Positions 26,487-34,316 of a DNA stretch of 43,595 bases are shown here, piece by piece (position 1 is the first letter of the stretch; every line of letters begins with the position of its first letter). This DNA is from CAZYEI01 sp964646425 (GTDB lineage: Bacteria; Bacillota_I; Bacilli_A; RFN20; JAISJY01): positions 1-43,595 of the forward strand of contig CAZYEI010000009.1 of assembly GCA_964646425.1 (NCBI GenBank), in the 5' to 3' direction. Below the pieces are notes generated by a model. That model saw nothing but the letters and a program-made list of their open reading frames with translations. It had not been told where the DNA came from and made no database searches. Position numbers and translations under genes: made by a program.

Positions 26487-26515
26487 ATAATATCAAATTT
26501 TTAGTATAATTTCAA
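26487..26515 (-). promoter_or_regulatory. Promoter of the thioredoxin-like pair
   Basis: On the minus strand TTGAAA (complement of 26510-26515) and TATTAT (complement of 26487-26492) are exactly 17 bases apart, ahead of AAGGAGG and the start at 26453. Confidence 0.75.
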
Positions 26516-26516
26516 G

Positions 26517-26545
26517 ATGAAAAATGAATTAAAAAGCGATATAAT
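26517..26545 (+). promoter_or_regulatory. Candidate promoter of the divergent membrane-protein gene
   Basis: A perfect TATAAT at 26540-26545 with ATGAAA (26517-26522) 17 bases upstream. It is divergent from, and nearly abuts, the promoter of the thioredoxin-like pair. The -35 match is weak. Confidence 0.45.
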
Positions 26546-26575
26546 AGTAATAAATTAGAGAGCGAGGTAATAAAT

Positions 26576-27139
26576 ATGGAAAAAAAGAAATTTTATTCAA
26601 TTTTTTTTGCATATATTCTAATGATATTATTTTGCTTTTTTTATCTTTATGAGCATATTGTATCTTTGATTGCTGTTCTTAATTATAATGTTGGAGAAAA
26701 TTTTGTATTTTTATATTATGGATATGAAAATATATTTATTTTTCGTTTAATTCAAAACTTATTGCCTTTAGGCACGAGTGTAGAAATAGAATTTAATACA
26801 ATACTAAAAGCAATTTATTATATAATTAAGTCTTTTGGTGTAATAGAAATATTATTTTTAATATTTATTGTGTTTTTAGTTTTCTTTAATTATTATGTTC
26901 AAGAAAATCAAAAGGACATTGTATATTTATACAATGCCCTAATGACTTTATTTTCAACTTTTTTAATAGCAATAATAATATATATAGTAGTCTTTTTATT
27001 GGCTATGATATTTTTGAAAATATTATATGAAACAGCTTTTTTAATTGTTTCGATTGTAATTATTTTAATAATATTAATTCACTTATTTATTTTGATTAAA
27101 ACAAGTTTAAATTTTTATAAATTTTTAAAATTCAGGTAA
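26576..27139 (+). CDS. Unrecognised multi-pass membrane protein
   Basis: A 187-residue, strongly hydrophobic protein with about four predicted membrane helices: near 8-40, 83-108, 117-148 and 150-176, with a polar loop containing GYENIFIF and GTSVEIEF between the first and second. It begins with MEKKK and ends with KFLKFR, so both ends are probably inside. No family recognised. The ribosome binding site is GCGAGG. Its last 15 bases overlap the end of the convergent DUF3892-like gene. Confidence 0.7.
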   Translation: MEKKKFYSIFFAYILMILFCFFYLYEHIVSLIAVLNYNVGENFVFLYYGYENIFIFRLIQNLLPLGTSVEIEFNTILKAIYYIIKSFGVIEILFLIFIVFLVFFNYYVQENQKDIVYLYNALMTLFSTFLIAIIIYIVVFLLAMIFLKILYETAFLIVSIVIILIILIHLFILIKTSLNFYKFLKFR

Positions 27140-27340
27140 ATCACTAAGTGACTGATTATTTTTTCCTTTAATAACATTAGCACCTGACCGATTTTTAATT
27201 AATTCGGCATTAGATAACTTATTACTTTTAATTGCTTCTACTGCCATTTCATAATCGTAAATTTTTCCGGAACTTGACTTAAATTCAATAAGTCTTCCTT
27301 GTGCATCTTTTCTTACTGCTACTACTTTTTCATTTTTCAT
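27125..27340 (-). CDS. DUF3892-like small protein
   Basis: A 71-residue soluble protein resembling the DUF3892 family: EKVVAVRKDAQGRLIEFKSS, then SGKIYDYEMAVEAIKSNKL and the C-terminal NAELIKNRSGANVIKG. Members are small Firmicutes proteins of unknown function. The start is supported by AAAGGAG on the minus strand, but that site is the right arm of a hairpin at 27350-27383. The gene converges on, and overlaps by 15 bases, the membrane protein gene ending at 27139. Confidence 0.8.
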   Translation of the reverse strand: MKNEKVVAVRKDAQGRLIEFKSSSGKIYDYEMAVEAIKSNKLSNAELIKNRSGANVIKGKNNQSLSDLPEF

Positions 27341-27349
27341 AAAAAAACT

Positions 27350-27383
27350 CCTTTCATTAATAGTATTTACTAAAAATGAAAGG
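27350..27383 (-). promoter_or_regulatory. Imperfect 34-bp palindrome overlapping a ribosome binding site
   Basis: CCTTTCATT (27350-27358) pairs with AATGAAAGG (27375-27383), and inside it TAGTA (27361-27365) faces TACTA (27368-27372). On the minus strand the hairpin is followed by AGTTTTTTTATG, so it looks like a terminator for the upstream DUF308 gene. Its 3' arm also contains most of the AAAGGAG ribosome binding site of the DUF3892-like gene. Confidence 0.55.
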
Positions 27384-27393
27384 ATATTCTTAA

Positions 27394-28014
27394 TTATTTA
27401 TTATCATCATTATCTTTTTTTACAGTTGATTCAACATCAATAACCGAATCATCTTTTATATTATTTTCATCTTGATTATTGCTTTTATGGAAATAGAAGT
27501 TTATAAAATCGTATTCTTTATCAGAAGAAGTTAAAGCATTATATATTTGATTTACGGCACTAATTATCAAATATATTCCCAAGATAATTATTTGAATGTT
27601 AATTGCAGATTTTGGTAAAATAAAGAAAATAATACTTATAGTTAATGAAATTGCACCTTTTATAAAATGAATGAGATAAGGAAGATGCATCTCTTGTCTT
27701 TTAAAAGCAAGCCCAATTGCCGAAAAGCCACTAAATAAACAATATATGGCGATAAATATGCCAATAGCACTTAAAATGAATTCTGCTAATAAAATAACTA
27801 ATAAACCACATATGCATATAACTATAGCAATATTTATATTGGTTTTATTTTTTAATTTAATGGCAGATAGTAAGTTAAGAAGTCCATATGAAATAATAAT
27901 TGCACCAATTATTAACATAATATGTTTAGAAACAAAAGCTGGTGCTAATATGAATATTAACCCAAGAAGAAGAAAAATGCCGGCTTTTATATAAGATGTT
28001 TTCTTATTTATCAT
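27394..28014 (-). CDS. DUF308/HdeD-like membrane protein
   Basis: A 206-residue protein with six predicted membrane helices in three pairs covering about residues 8-160, typical of the DUF308/HdeD fold (GIFLLLGLIFILAPAF, SAIGIFIAIYCLFSGF, GIYLIISAVNQIYNAL). A charged, Asp/Asn/Lys-rich tail of about 40 residues follows and should be cytoplasmic. HdeD is linked to acid stress in enterobacteria; for Firmicutes members no role is established. The start has AAAGGAGGG on the minus strand. Confidence 0.8.
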   Translation of the reverse strand: MINKKTSYIKAGIFLLLGLIFILAPAFVSKHIMLIIGAIIISYGLLNLLSAIKLKNKTNINIAIVICICGLLVILLAEFILSAIGIFIAIYCLFSGFSAIGLAFKRQEMHLPYLIHFIKGAISLTISIIFFILPKSAINIQIIILGIYLIISAVNQIYNALTSSDKEYDFINFYFHKSNNQDENNIKDDSVIDVESTVKKDNDDNK

Positions 28015-28082
28015 AAAAATCCCTCCTTTGATAATATCATAAATTATTTTATGAAAAAAATAAAGAAAAATTCATTACATAA

Positions 28083-28091
28083 TGATATAAT
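28083..28091 (+). promoter_or_regulatory. Extended -10 promoter
   Basis: TGATATAAT at 28083-28091 is a perfect extended -10 element, 24 bases before the start of the next gene. There is no clear -35 box, which an extended -10 does not require. Confidence 0.6.
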
Positions 28092-28114
28092 ACAATTAGA
28101 AATGAGGTAATTTT

Positions 28115-28987
28115 ATGGAAAAACAATTTAATTTTACATCACTTGAATGTAATAAAGAAAAACTTAGTTGTTTATTAGAAGAAAATAAATATACAAACTT
28201 AGATTTATATATTAAAGTGGATGGAACAATTTATCATATTATTTTTGAAGAACTTGATGATCGAATTGAAAGTGATTTTAAATATGTCTTAAATGATGAA
28301 AGTTTTAAAACATATGAAGATTTCAAACTTAGATTTAATGATATTATCACTAAATCTAAGACAATTGAAATTCTTGAATTAGATGGCGATGATCCTCGTT
28401 ATCATAAGATATTTTCAAATGATTATTTAAATATTGAAAGAGAAGAAGTTGAAATATCATTTGACTATAACAAAAATATAGTAATGAATAGTGAATTAAA
28501 AGCAACTTTTACTAAGCCTTCCCATATTTGGGTTGTTCTTGAAAATCTAATTTATTTGGTAGTTATAGTATTTTCTGGTGTTTATGGTTGTATTTCACTT
28601 TTAAATTATGGAATTGATATTTTTAATTTAGGGCTTTTAATTTTAACTTTATTTTTAATTTATTTTTGTTTCAAAGATTATCTAAAATATAAAGTTGAAA
28701 TATATAATGACAAAATTATTTTTCCGATTATTAAAACAAAAGATTTTACAGTGACATATAAGAAATTAGGGGAAATAAAGTATAATGAAATAAAAAAAGT
28801 AATTTATGTAAATAAACCAAAAACGGGAAAAGTTGGTAGGGAAATTGTTATTATTTGTAATGATGGCTCACAAAGAATTATTTCGTTAAATGCAATGAAT
28901 AAAAATCAATATATTGATGTTGCAACTTCTCTTGTGGAAAATATTGATAAATATTTTAAAGATAATGAGAAAAAAGTAGGAGAATAA
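28115..28987 (+). CDS. Membrane protein with possible PH-like C-terminal domain
   Basis: A 290-residue protein, family not recognised. Residues 1-135 are soluble and acidic; two membrane helices span about 140-188 (ENLIYLVVIVFSGVYGCISLL and LGLLILTLFLIYFCF). The C-terminal 100 residues (KYKVEIYNDKIIFPI, then YNEIKKVIYVNKP and EIVIICNDGSQRIISLNAM) have the strand pattern of bacterial PH-like domains that follow a membrane hairpin. The ribosome binding site is ATGAGG. The frameshifted peptidase gene follows after 2 bases, so the two are in one operon. Confidence 0.65.
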   Translation: MEKQFNFTSLECNKEKLSCLLEENKYTNLDLYIKVDGTIYHIIFEELDDRIESDFKYVLNDESFKTYEDFKLRFNDIITKSKTIEILELDGDDPRYHKIFSNDYLNIEREEVEISFDYNKNIVMNSELKATFTKPSHIWVVLENLIYLVVIVFSGVYGCISLLNYGIDIFNLGLLILTLFLIYFCFKDYLKYKVEIYNDKIIFPIIKTKDFTVTYKKLGEIKYNEIKKVIYVNKPKTGKVGREIVIICNDGSQRIISLNAMNKNQYIDVATSLVENIDKYFKDNEKKVGE

Positions 28988-28989
28988 GA

Positions 28990-29301
28990 GTGAAGTTTAT
29001 AGATTTTGCATATAGACCAATAGACATTAAAAAAATTGAGTTAGAGTATAATGAACTTATAAATTGTTTTATTAATGCAAAATCAGTTAATATACAAATA
29101 AAGATATTTGTGAAGTACCAAAAACTTTATTCTAAGATTACTTCTTATATAAATTTAGCTAATATTAGATTTACTATTAATACATATGATGATTATTATG
29201 CATATGAAGTAGAAAGAATAGATGAAATGTTGCCGATTATTAATTCACTTAATAATCGGTTTTATAATGCAATTTTATCTTCGCCATATCGAAAAAATTA
29301 G
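28990..29301 (+). pseudogene. M3-family oligoendopeptidase, N-terminal fragment
   Basis: 103 residues matching the N-terminus of M3-family oligoendopeptidases: FIDFAYRPIDIKKIELEYNE, then LANIRFTINTYDDYYAYEVE and FYNAILSSPYR. It begins with GTG at 28990, supported by AGGAG at 28978-28982, and stops at TAG (29299-29301), where homologues continue with a lysine-rich helix. The missing continuation is present in the -1 frame from 29298. Restoring one A in the six-A run at 29292-29297, or a -1 ribosomal slip, gives a 564-residue protein of normal family length. Treated as the 5' half of one gene. Confidence 0.8.
29291..29301 (+). other. Frameshift site: A-run with slippery heptamer before a stop
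   Basis: In the zero frame the codons are CGA AAA AAT TAG, so A_AAA_AAT obeys the X_XXY_YYZ rule for a -1 slip and is followed at once by the stop. After a -1 slip the next codons are TTA GAA AAG AAA TTT (LEKKF), which fit the peptidase family. No upstream Shine-Dalgarno-like stimulator and no stable downstream hairpin are obvious. A one-base deletion or a homopolymer read error explains it equally well. Confidence 0.7.
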
Positions 29302-29396
29302 AAAAGAAATTTGGTGATTTTTATTTTCAAAAAATTGCTAAAAAAGTTAAAATTTATGATGATTCAATTTATGAGTATTTAAAAAAAGAGAAGGAA

Positions 29397-30683
29397 TTGG
29401 AAAATGAGTATAAAAAATTAATAGTTTCTGCTAAATTGCGATTTAGAGGGAGAATGTATACTTTGTTGCAAGTAGCTAAAATAATGAATAGTCAAAATAG
29501 AATAACAAGAAGTGCAGCTTCAAAAGCGTATTATTCTTGGTTTAAATCTCACGAAATAATAATTAGCAATATTCTTGAGCAATTAATTTGTGTTCGGGAT
29601 AAGATGGCTAAAAAATTGGGCTATCAAAATTATATTGAAATGGAAGATGATAGATTAGAAAGGTTTGATTATACTTCAAAAGATATAAAAAATTATCGAG
29701 ATGAAATATATCATTATGTAGTACCGTTTTCTAGAAAACTTTTTAAACTTCAAGCTAAAAGAATTAATGTTCGTAATATAAAGTATTTTGATTATAATAT
29801 TTATTTTGCTACAGGTAATCCTTGTCCTATTGGGAATGCTAATGGCATTTTAGATAGGGCAAAAGAAATTTATAGTAAATTATCTGATGAAACAAAAATT
29901 CTTATAGAATATTTAATAGAAAATGAATTGATTGATTTACCGATTAGAGATTGTAAAGCAAATGGGGAATATTGTGAATATTTATCTTTTTTTAACTCAC
30001 CATTTGTTTTTTTGAATTTTAATAGTTCTTATAATGATGTAACTATTTTAAATCATGAAATAGGCCATGCTCTAATGGCATTTTCCTGTAAAGACTTTAC
30101 AATATATGATAATATTTTTTCTTCGATAGTTTCTTATGAAATACCAGCACTAGCTATGGAATTTTTTGTATACCCTTGGTTAGAGAATTTTTTTGGAAGT
30201 CAAACAGAAAAATATAAGTTTTTACATTTGAGTAAAATTATTACTTTTTTACCATATTGTGCTGCAATAGATGAATTTCGTGAATTCATTTATCAAAATA
30301 TTAAAGTTACTCCAGCAGATAGAAAAACAAAATGGCGAGAAATTGAAAGAAAATATTTGCCACATTTGAAATACGGTAATAATGATTTTTTAGAAAGTGG
30401 AGGTGGTTTTATGAAAGAAATATATATATTCGTTAATTCTTTTAGTTATATTGATTATGCATTAGCACAGATGTGTGCTTTTCAATTTTTTAATAAGATA
30501 AATATAAATTATCAAAATGCATGGGAATGTTATATTGATTTATGCAAACTCGGAGGAAGCAAATCGTTTCTTTCATTATTAAATAATGTCAAACTAGATA
30601 ATCCTTTATCTAAAGGTATTGTTAAAAAAACACTTAAACCGATAAAAGATTATTTATTGAATAAAGATGATATTAATATGTGA
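29397..30683 (+). pseudogene. M3-family oligoendopeptidase, catalytic part
   Basis: Zinc metallopeptidase of the M3 (PepF/oligoendopeptidase) family that degrades short peptides in the cytoplasm. This 428-residue open part has the zinc motif HEIGH near residue 220, the third ligand glutamate in SYEIPALAMEFFVYPW, and the C-terminal LESGGGFMKEIYIF, DYALAQMCAFQFF and LCKLGGSKSFLSLL. The first in-frame start codon is a TTG at 29397 with a badly placed ribosome binding site. The same frame continues upstream without a stop to the slippery site at 29292, so it is the 3' part of the gene that begins at 28990 and probably not translated on its own. Confidence 0.85.
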
Positions 30684-30695
30684 TAATTTGGAATA

Positions 30696-30731
30696 AAAAT
30701 GGTATTTCACTTCAAAGTGAAATACCATTTT
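30696..30731. terminator. Bidirectional terminator between the peptidase and gltX
   Basis: A perfect 16-bp stem, AAAATGGTATTTCACT (30696-30711) and AGTGAAATACCATTTT (30716-30731), with a TCAA loop. It has T-rich tails in both directions and lies between the ends of two convergent genes. Confidence 0.93.
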
Positions 30732-30732
30732 T

Positions 30733-32397
30733 CTATAGAGTATCAATTGTTTGTTGTAATCTTTTTATAACTTTTTCTTTACCTAATATTTTTAATACAT
30801 AATAAAGATTAGGACTTTGTTTTGAAGTTGAAACAGCAATTCTTATCATTTCACTAATATCTCCGACATGTCCCTTATATGCTTCTTTATTCTTCTTGTA
30901 GTCCTTAACATTTGCGGCATAGCCTAAAGATGAGGCTAATTCTTTGATTGTATTGAACCAATCTTCTTGCTCTAGGTCTAAATTAATAGTTTTTCTATAT
31001 GTATCTAAAACTAGCTTAATATCTTCTTTACTAAAATTTTCATTCCAAGGTAATTCTTTTTCAGCTAAATATTTGTTATAAAAGTTATCGTAAAAGAAAG
31101 TAATAGCAGGAAATATATCACTGTATTTTGCATAGTCTTTACGTGGCTTTTCTTGGTCTCTTTCTATGCTTAAAATTTGAGCATACATTTGTGGATTTGC
31201 TTCGATTAAATTTAATAATTCGGGACTATATTCTTTAGCCCATTTAGTAGAAGCAGTAACAATTTCTGGAGTTTTCATTTTGCTTATTAATTCTTTACAT
31301 ATGAATTTAACTTTGTCCAAATCGAATAATGCCCCATCTAATGACATTTTATTGAATGATAACATAAAATCATCGTTTGAAGCATTTTGATTTTCTTTTC
31401 GCCATTCTTCATAATTTGAATTGGCGATAGTTAATAAATATTCGATAAATCCTTCTGTAGGATATCCTTCTTGTAAAAAGAAGGAGACAGCAGCTTCGTT
31501 ATCTTTACGCTTAGATAGTTTACGGCGATTACCGTTATCTAATTTCATGATTACTGGTAAATGAGCATATTTTGGCGCTTCCCAGCCCATTGTTTTAAAT
31601 AATTCAATATGGATTGGAACGCTTGATAACCATTCTTCTCCACGAGTAATATGAGTAGAGTGCATAAAATGATCATCTACTAAGTGAGCAAAATGATATG
31701 TAGGTAGACCGTCACTTTTTAAAATAACAATATCTTGATCGTTTTGCGCTAATTCTAATTCTCCTCTTATTAAATCAGAAAAGTGTTCTTTGTTATTGTG
31801 GTTTCCGTGTGATTTGAAACGAATAATATATGGTTCACCATTTTTGATTTTCTGAATTGCTTCATCACTGCTTAGATAACGACAAGAAGCATAATCACCA
31901 TAATAACCAGGAATTATTTTATTTTTCTCTTGTTTTTCTCGAAGACTTGCTAAATCATCGGCACTACAAAAGCAAGGGTATGCATAATCTTTTTCAATCA
32001 TTTCTTTAATTACGATACGATATATGTTTTCTCGATCGCTTTGCTTATAAGGACCATACATGCCTTTTTCATAATCACCATAATAACCTTCATCATTTAT
32101 AATATTAAATTTTTTTAATTCTTGTAATAATGATTCTCCAGATCCTTGGATTTCTCTTTTTGTATCAGTATCTTCAAGTCTAATATAAAATACTCCATTT
32201 GATTGTTTGGCAAGTTTCCATGCAATTAATGAAGTGAAAAGAGAACCTGTGTGTAAAAAACCAGTAGGTGATGGAGCAAATCGAGTTACCATTGCCCCTT
32301 CTGGTAAATTTCTTTTTGGATATTTTTTTTCTAAATCAGCGATTGTTAAATTAACATCAGGAAAAATCAAATTAGCAAGTTCTATTTTTTTATTCAT
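30733..32397 (-). CDS. gltX: Glutamyl-tRNA synthetase
   Basis: Class I aminoacyl-tRNA synthetase that charges tRNA-Glu. The 554-residue product has the HIGH-type motif in APSPTGFLHTGSLF (HTGS at 49-52), RLEDTDTKR, a cysteine-containing insert (CFCSADD...CRY), DDHFMHSTHITRGEEW and the KMSKS-type motif KLSKR at 293-297. It is about 60-70 residues longer than the usual 485, with an N-terminal extension of some 35 residues before the first motif; this longer form occurs in Clostridia and related Firmicutes. GlnRS is excluded as the best guess only by overall GluRS-like motifs. The start has GTGAGG upstream on the minus strand. Confidence 0.93.
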   Translation of the reverse strand: MNKKIELANLIFPDVNLTIADLEKKYPKRNLPEGAMVTRFAPSPTGFLHTGSLFTSLIAWKLAKQSNGVFYIRLEDTDTKREIQGSGESLLQELKKFNIINDEGYYGDYEKGMYGPYKQSDRENIYRIVIKEMIEKDYAYPCFCSADDLASLREKQEKNKIIPGYYGDYASCRYLSSDEAIQKIKNGEPYIIRFKSHGNHNNKEHFSDLIRGELELAQNDQDIVILKSDGLPTYHFAHLVDDHFMHSTHITRGEEWLSSVPIHIELFKTMGWEAPKYAHLPVIMKLDNGNRRKLSKRKDNEAAVSFFLQEGYPTEGFIEYLLTIANSNYEEWRKENQNASNDDFMLSFNKMSLDGALFDLDKVKFICKELISKMKTPEIVTASTKWAKEYSPELLNLIEANPQMYAQILSIERDQEKPRKDYAKYSDIFPAITFFYDNFYNKYLAEKELPWNENFSKEDIKLVLDTYRKTINLDLEQEDWFNTIKELASSLGYAANVKDYKKNKEAYKGHVGDISEMIRIAVSTSKQSPNLYYVLKILGKEKVIKRLQQTIDTL

Positions 32398-32428
32398 ATA
32401 TATACCTCACTTTTAAATACTTTATAAT

Positions 32429-32455
32429 CTTATAGATTTTAATCTATATTGTCAA
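32429..32455 (-). promoter_or_regulatory. gltX promoter with palindromic spacer
   Basis: On the minus strand a consensus TTGACA (complement of 32450-32455) is followed 15-16 bases later by TATAAG (complement of 32429-32434). The spacer and the edge of the -10 box are occupied by TATAGATT-TT-AATCTATA (32431-32448), a perfect 8-bp inverted repeat that could be an operator. Confidence 0.6.
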
Positions 32456-32537
32456 GGAAATAAATGGAAACAGCCTGATTATGTTTGATATTAAAATGCT
32501 AATATACTTTTGTTAAATAATAAATAGTTATTTATTA

Positions 32538-32566
32538 TTGAATATTTTGGACGAGTATGATATGAT
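32538..32566 (+). promoter_or_regulatory. Promoter of the MoxR/VWA operon
   Basis: TTGAAT (32538-32543) and TATGAT (32561-32566) are separated by 17 bases. Transcription from about 32573 would give a short leader before AAAGGGGG and the ATG at 32607. It is divergent from the gltX promoter. Confidence 0.65.
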
Positions 32567-32606
32567 TAACGCAAGAAACCGTTTTCTTATATAAAGGGGG
32601 AATAAT

Positions 32607-34292
32607 ATGAAAAAAGATGATATTTTAGAAAAATACCATGCAAAAGTTTTTAAAGAATCAGTTATTAAATCTTTGCTTTATGGTTTGATTGCTGGGTGCA
32701 TAGTAGTTGGAGTTGTATCATTTATTCTTTTTGCTTTTGGCACTAAAAATTTATTAATAACTCTTTTGCTTGGTTTTATTATAATGTTAGGTGTAACAAT
32801 ATATGTTTATAAAACAAAGTTTAGGCCTACAGTTAATGCTGTTGCAAAAAGAATTGATGAACTTGGGTTACATGAAAGAGTTATAACTATGGTTGACTAC
32901 GCTGATAATGAAAGTCTTATATGTGTTAAACAAAGAGAAGATACTCAAGAAAAATTAGCAAATGTTGGCACAAAAGAAATAAAGTTTAAATTTTCTAAAT
33001 TGTCGTTAGTTTTGCTCGCTTTCGTTTTAATTCTTGCTGGTTCATCACTATTGTTACCTAATCGTCGTAGTGGTATAGGTGCTAACTCAAATAATAGTAC
33101 TTCTTCTAGCGGAAGTTTTAACAATTCTACTAATAGTTCTAACAGTTCGATAAATGTTGATGATGAAATCGATAAAATTATTCAAGAAATGATAGAAGAA
33201 TTAAGAAGAATTATTGATAATGCTGATATTTCTGATATATCAAAAAATAAACTTCATACAATGGTAGATGAAATGGTAGTCGAACTTGAAGATGCTGAAA
33301 CCGTTGGAGATAAAATTCAAATAATTCAAAATACCAAACAAGAAATATATAATCAAATTGAATTAATGAAGTCTGTTGCTAAATCATTACAAGAAAATGA
33401 ATCAACTAAAAAATTGGGAGAAGCAATCGCTTCTGCTGAAGGATTAAAAGATGAAGAAGCAATCGCTTCATTAATTAATTCAAGTATAAGTAATCTTATT
33501 GAGGAATTAGAAAATAGTGGAAATCCTGAACAATTTATTCTTGATTTAACTGAAGGGTTAGAAAATGCTATTTCATTAGCGACAGAAGAAGAAAATGAAG
33601 AATTACTAATTGCGCTTGAAAATTTATGCAATCAGTTAAAAAATAATAGCATAGAAAAAAATCAACAAAAACATTATCGAGAAAATATTGCTTTACTTGC
33701 AGAAAGTGAATATGGTTCAGTTTTAGATGCTGCTCGTCAAGAAATTATTGATGCTTTATTACCTAAACCTGAAGACCCAGACGATAAAGATAAAAATGAT
33801 GATTCACAAAATAATTCGAGCAATCAAAATAATTCTAGTAGTCAAACAAATTCAAGTAATCAAGAACAATCAAGCAATCAAAATAGTTCAAATGGTCAAA
33901 GCAATTCAAGTAGCCAAAATCAATCTTCCGGAGATCAAAATGATCAATCTCAAGATGTTGATCAAACTCAAAAAGAAATTGATGATGCTATGCAAGATAC
34001 TTTGGATAAAATTGAACAAATGAATCCTGATAATGATAATCAAAATCCTGGAACTGATCCTGGCGATGATGATAATCAAAATTCTACTGATCCTGATGAC
34101 CCCAATAACCAACCTATCTTTGGAAGTTCGGATGATCCATATGAAAGTGAAACAGTAATTGATGGACAAACTCCATATTTAGATGTTTATGAAGAATATT
34201 ATAATGAAATAATGGATTACTTGTCTGGCAATGAAGTGCCAGATGATTTAAGAGAAATAATTGAAAAATACTTAGAAATGATTAAAGGTTAA
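32607..34292 (+). CDS. Membrane protein with long Q/N/S-rich and acidic tail (DUF4175-like start)
   Basis: A 561-residue protein. Two membrane helices at about 20-70 are followed by RPTVNAVAKRIDELGLHERVITMVDY, a layout like the N-terminus of DUF4175 proteins that accompany MoxR/DUF58/VWA operons elsewhere. A third helix lies near 131-150. A serine/asparagine linker leads to an acidic, coiled-coil-prone region (about 175-395), a Gln/Asn/Ser low-complexity stretch (about 395-460) and an Asp/Pro/Asn-rich end. Orientation suggests that the long tail is outside the cell. The exact function is unknown; it is the first gene of the operon and 24 bases ahead of moxR. Confidence 0.8.
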   Translation: MKKDDILEKYHAKVFKESVIKSLLYGLIAGCIVVGVVSFILFAFGTKNLLITLLLGFIIMLGVTIYVYKTKFRPTVNAVAKRIDELGLHERVITMVDYADNESLICVKQREDTQEKLANVGTKEIKFKFSKLSLVLLAFVLILAGSSLLLPNRRSGIGANSNNSTSSSGSFNNSTNSSNSSINVDDEIDKIIQEMIEELRRIIDNADISDISKNKLHTMVDEMVVELEDAETVGDKIQIIQNTKQEIYNQIELMKSVAKSLQENESTKKLGEAIASAEGLKDEEAIASLINSSISNLIEELENSGNPEQFILDLTEGLENAISLATEEENEELLIALENLCNQLKNNSIEKNQQKHYRENIALLAESEYGSVLDAARQEIIDALLPKPEDPDDKDKNDDSQNNSSNQNNSSSQTNSSNQEQSSNQNSSNGQSNSSSQNQSSGDQNDQSQDVDQTQKEIDDAMQDTLDKIEQMNPDNDNQNPGTDPGDDDNQNSTDPDDPNNQPIFGSSDDPYESETVIDGQTPYLDVYEEYYNEIMDYLSGNEVPDDLREIIEKYLEMIKG

Positions 34293-34316
34293 TTTAGAAA
34301 GGAATTTAATAATATT

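Noticed and set aside
26909..26942. Inverted repeat CATTGTAT/ATACAATG inside the unrecognised membrane protein gene.
   Set aside because: It lies in the middle of an open coding sequence, is short and AT-rich, and no T-tract follows, so chance is likely.
32398..32606. Possible T-box riboswitch upstream of gltX.
   Set aside because: The leader is only tens of bases long and lacks the T-box core sequence and a terminator; only a promoter and a palindrome are present.
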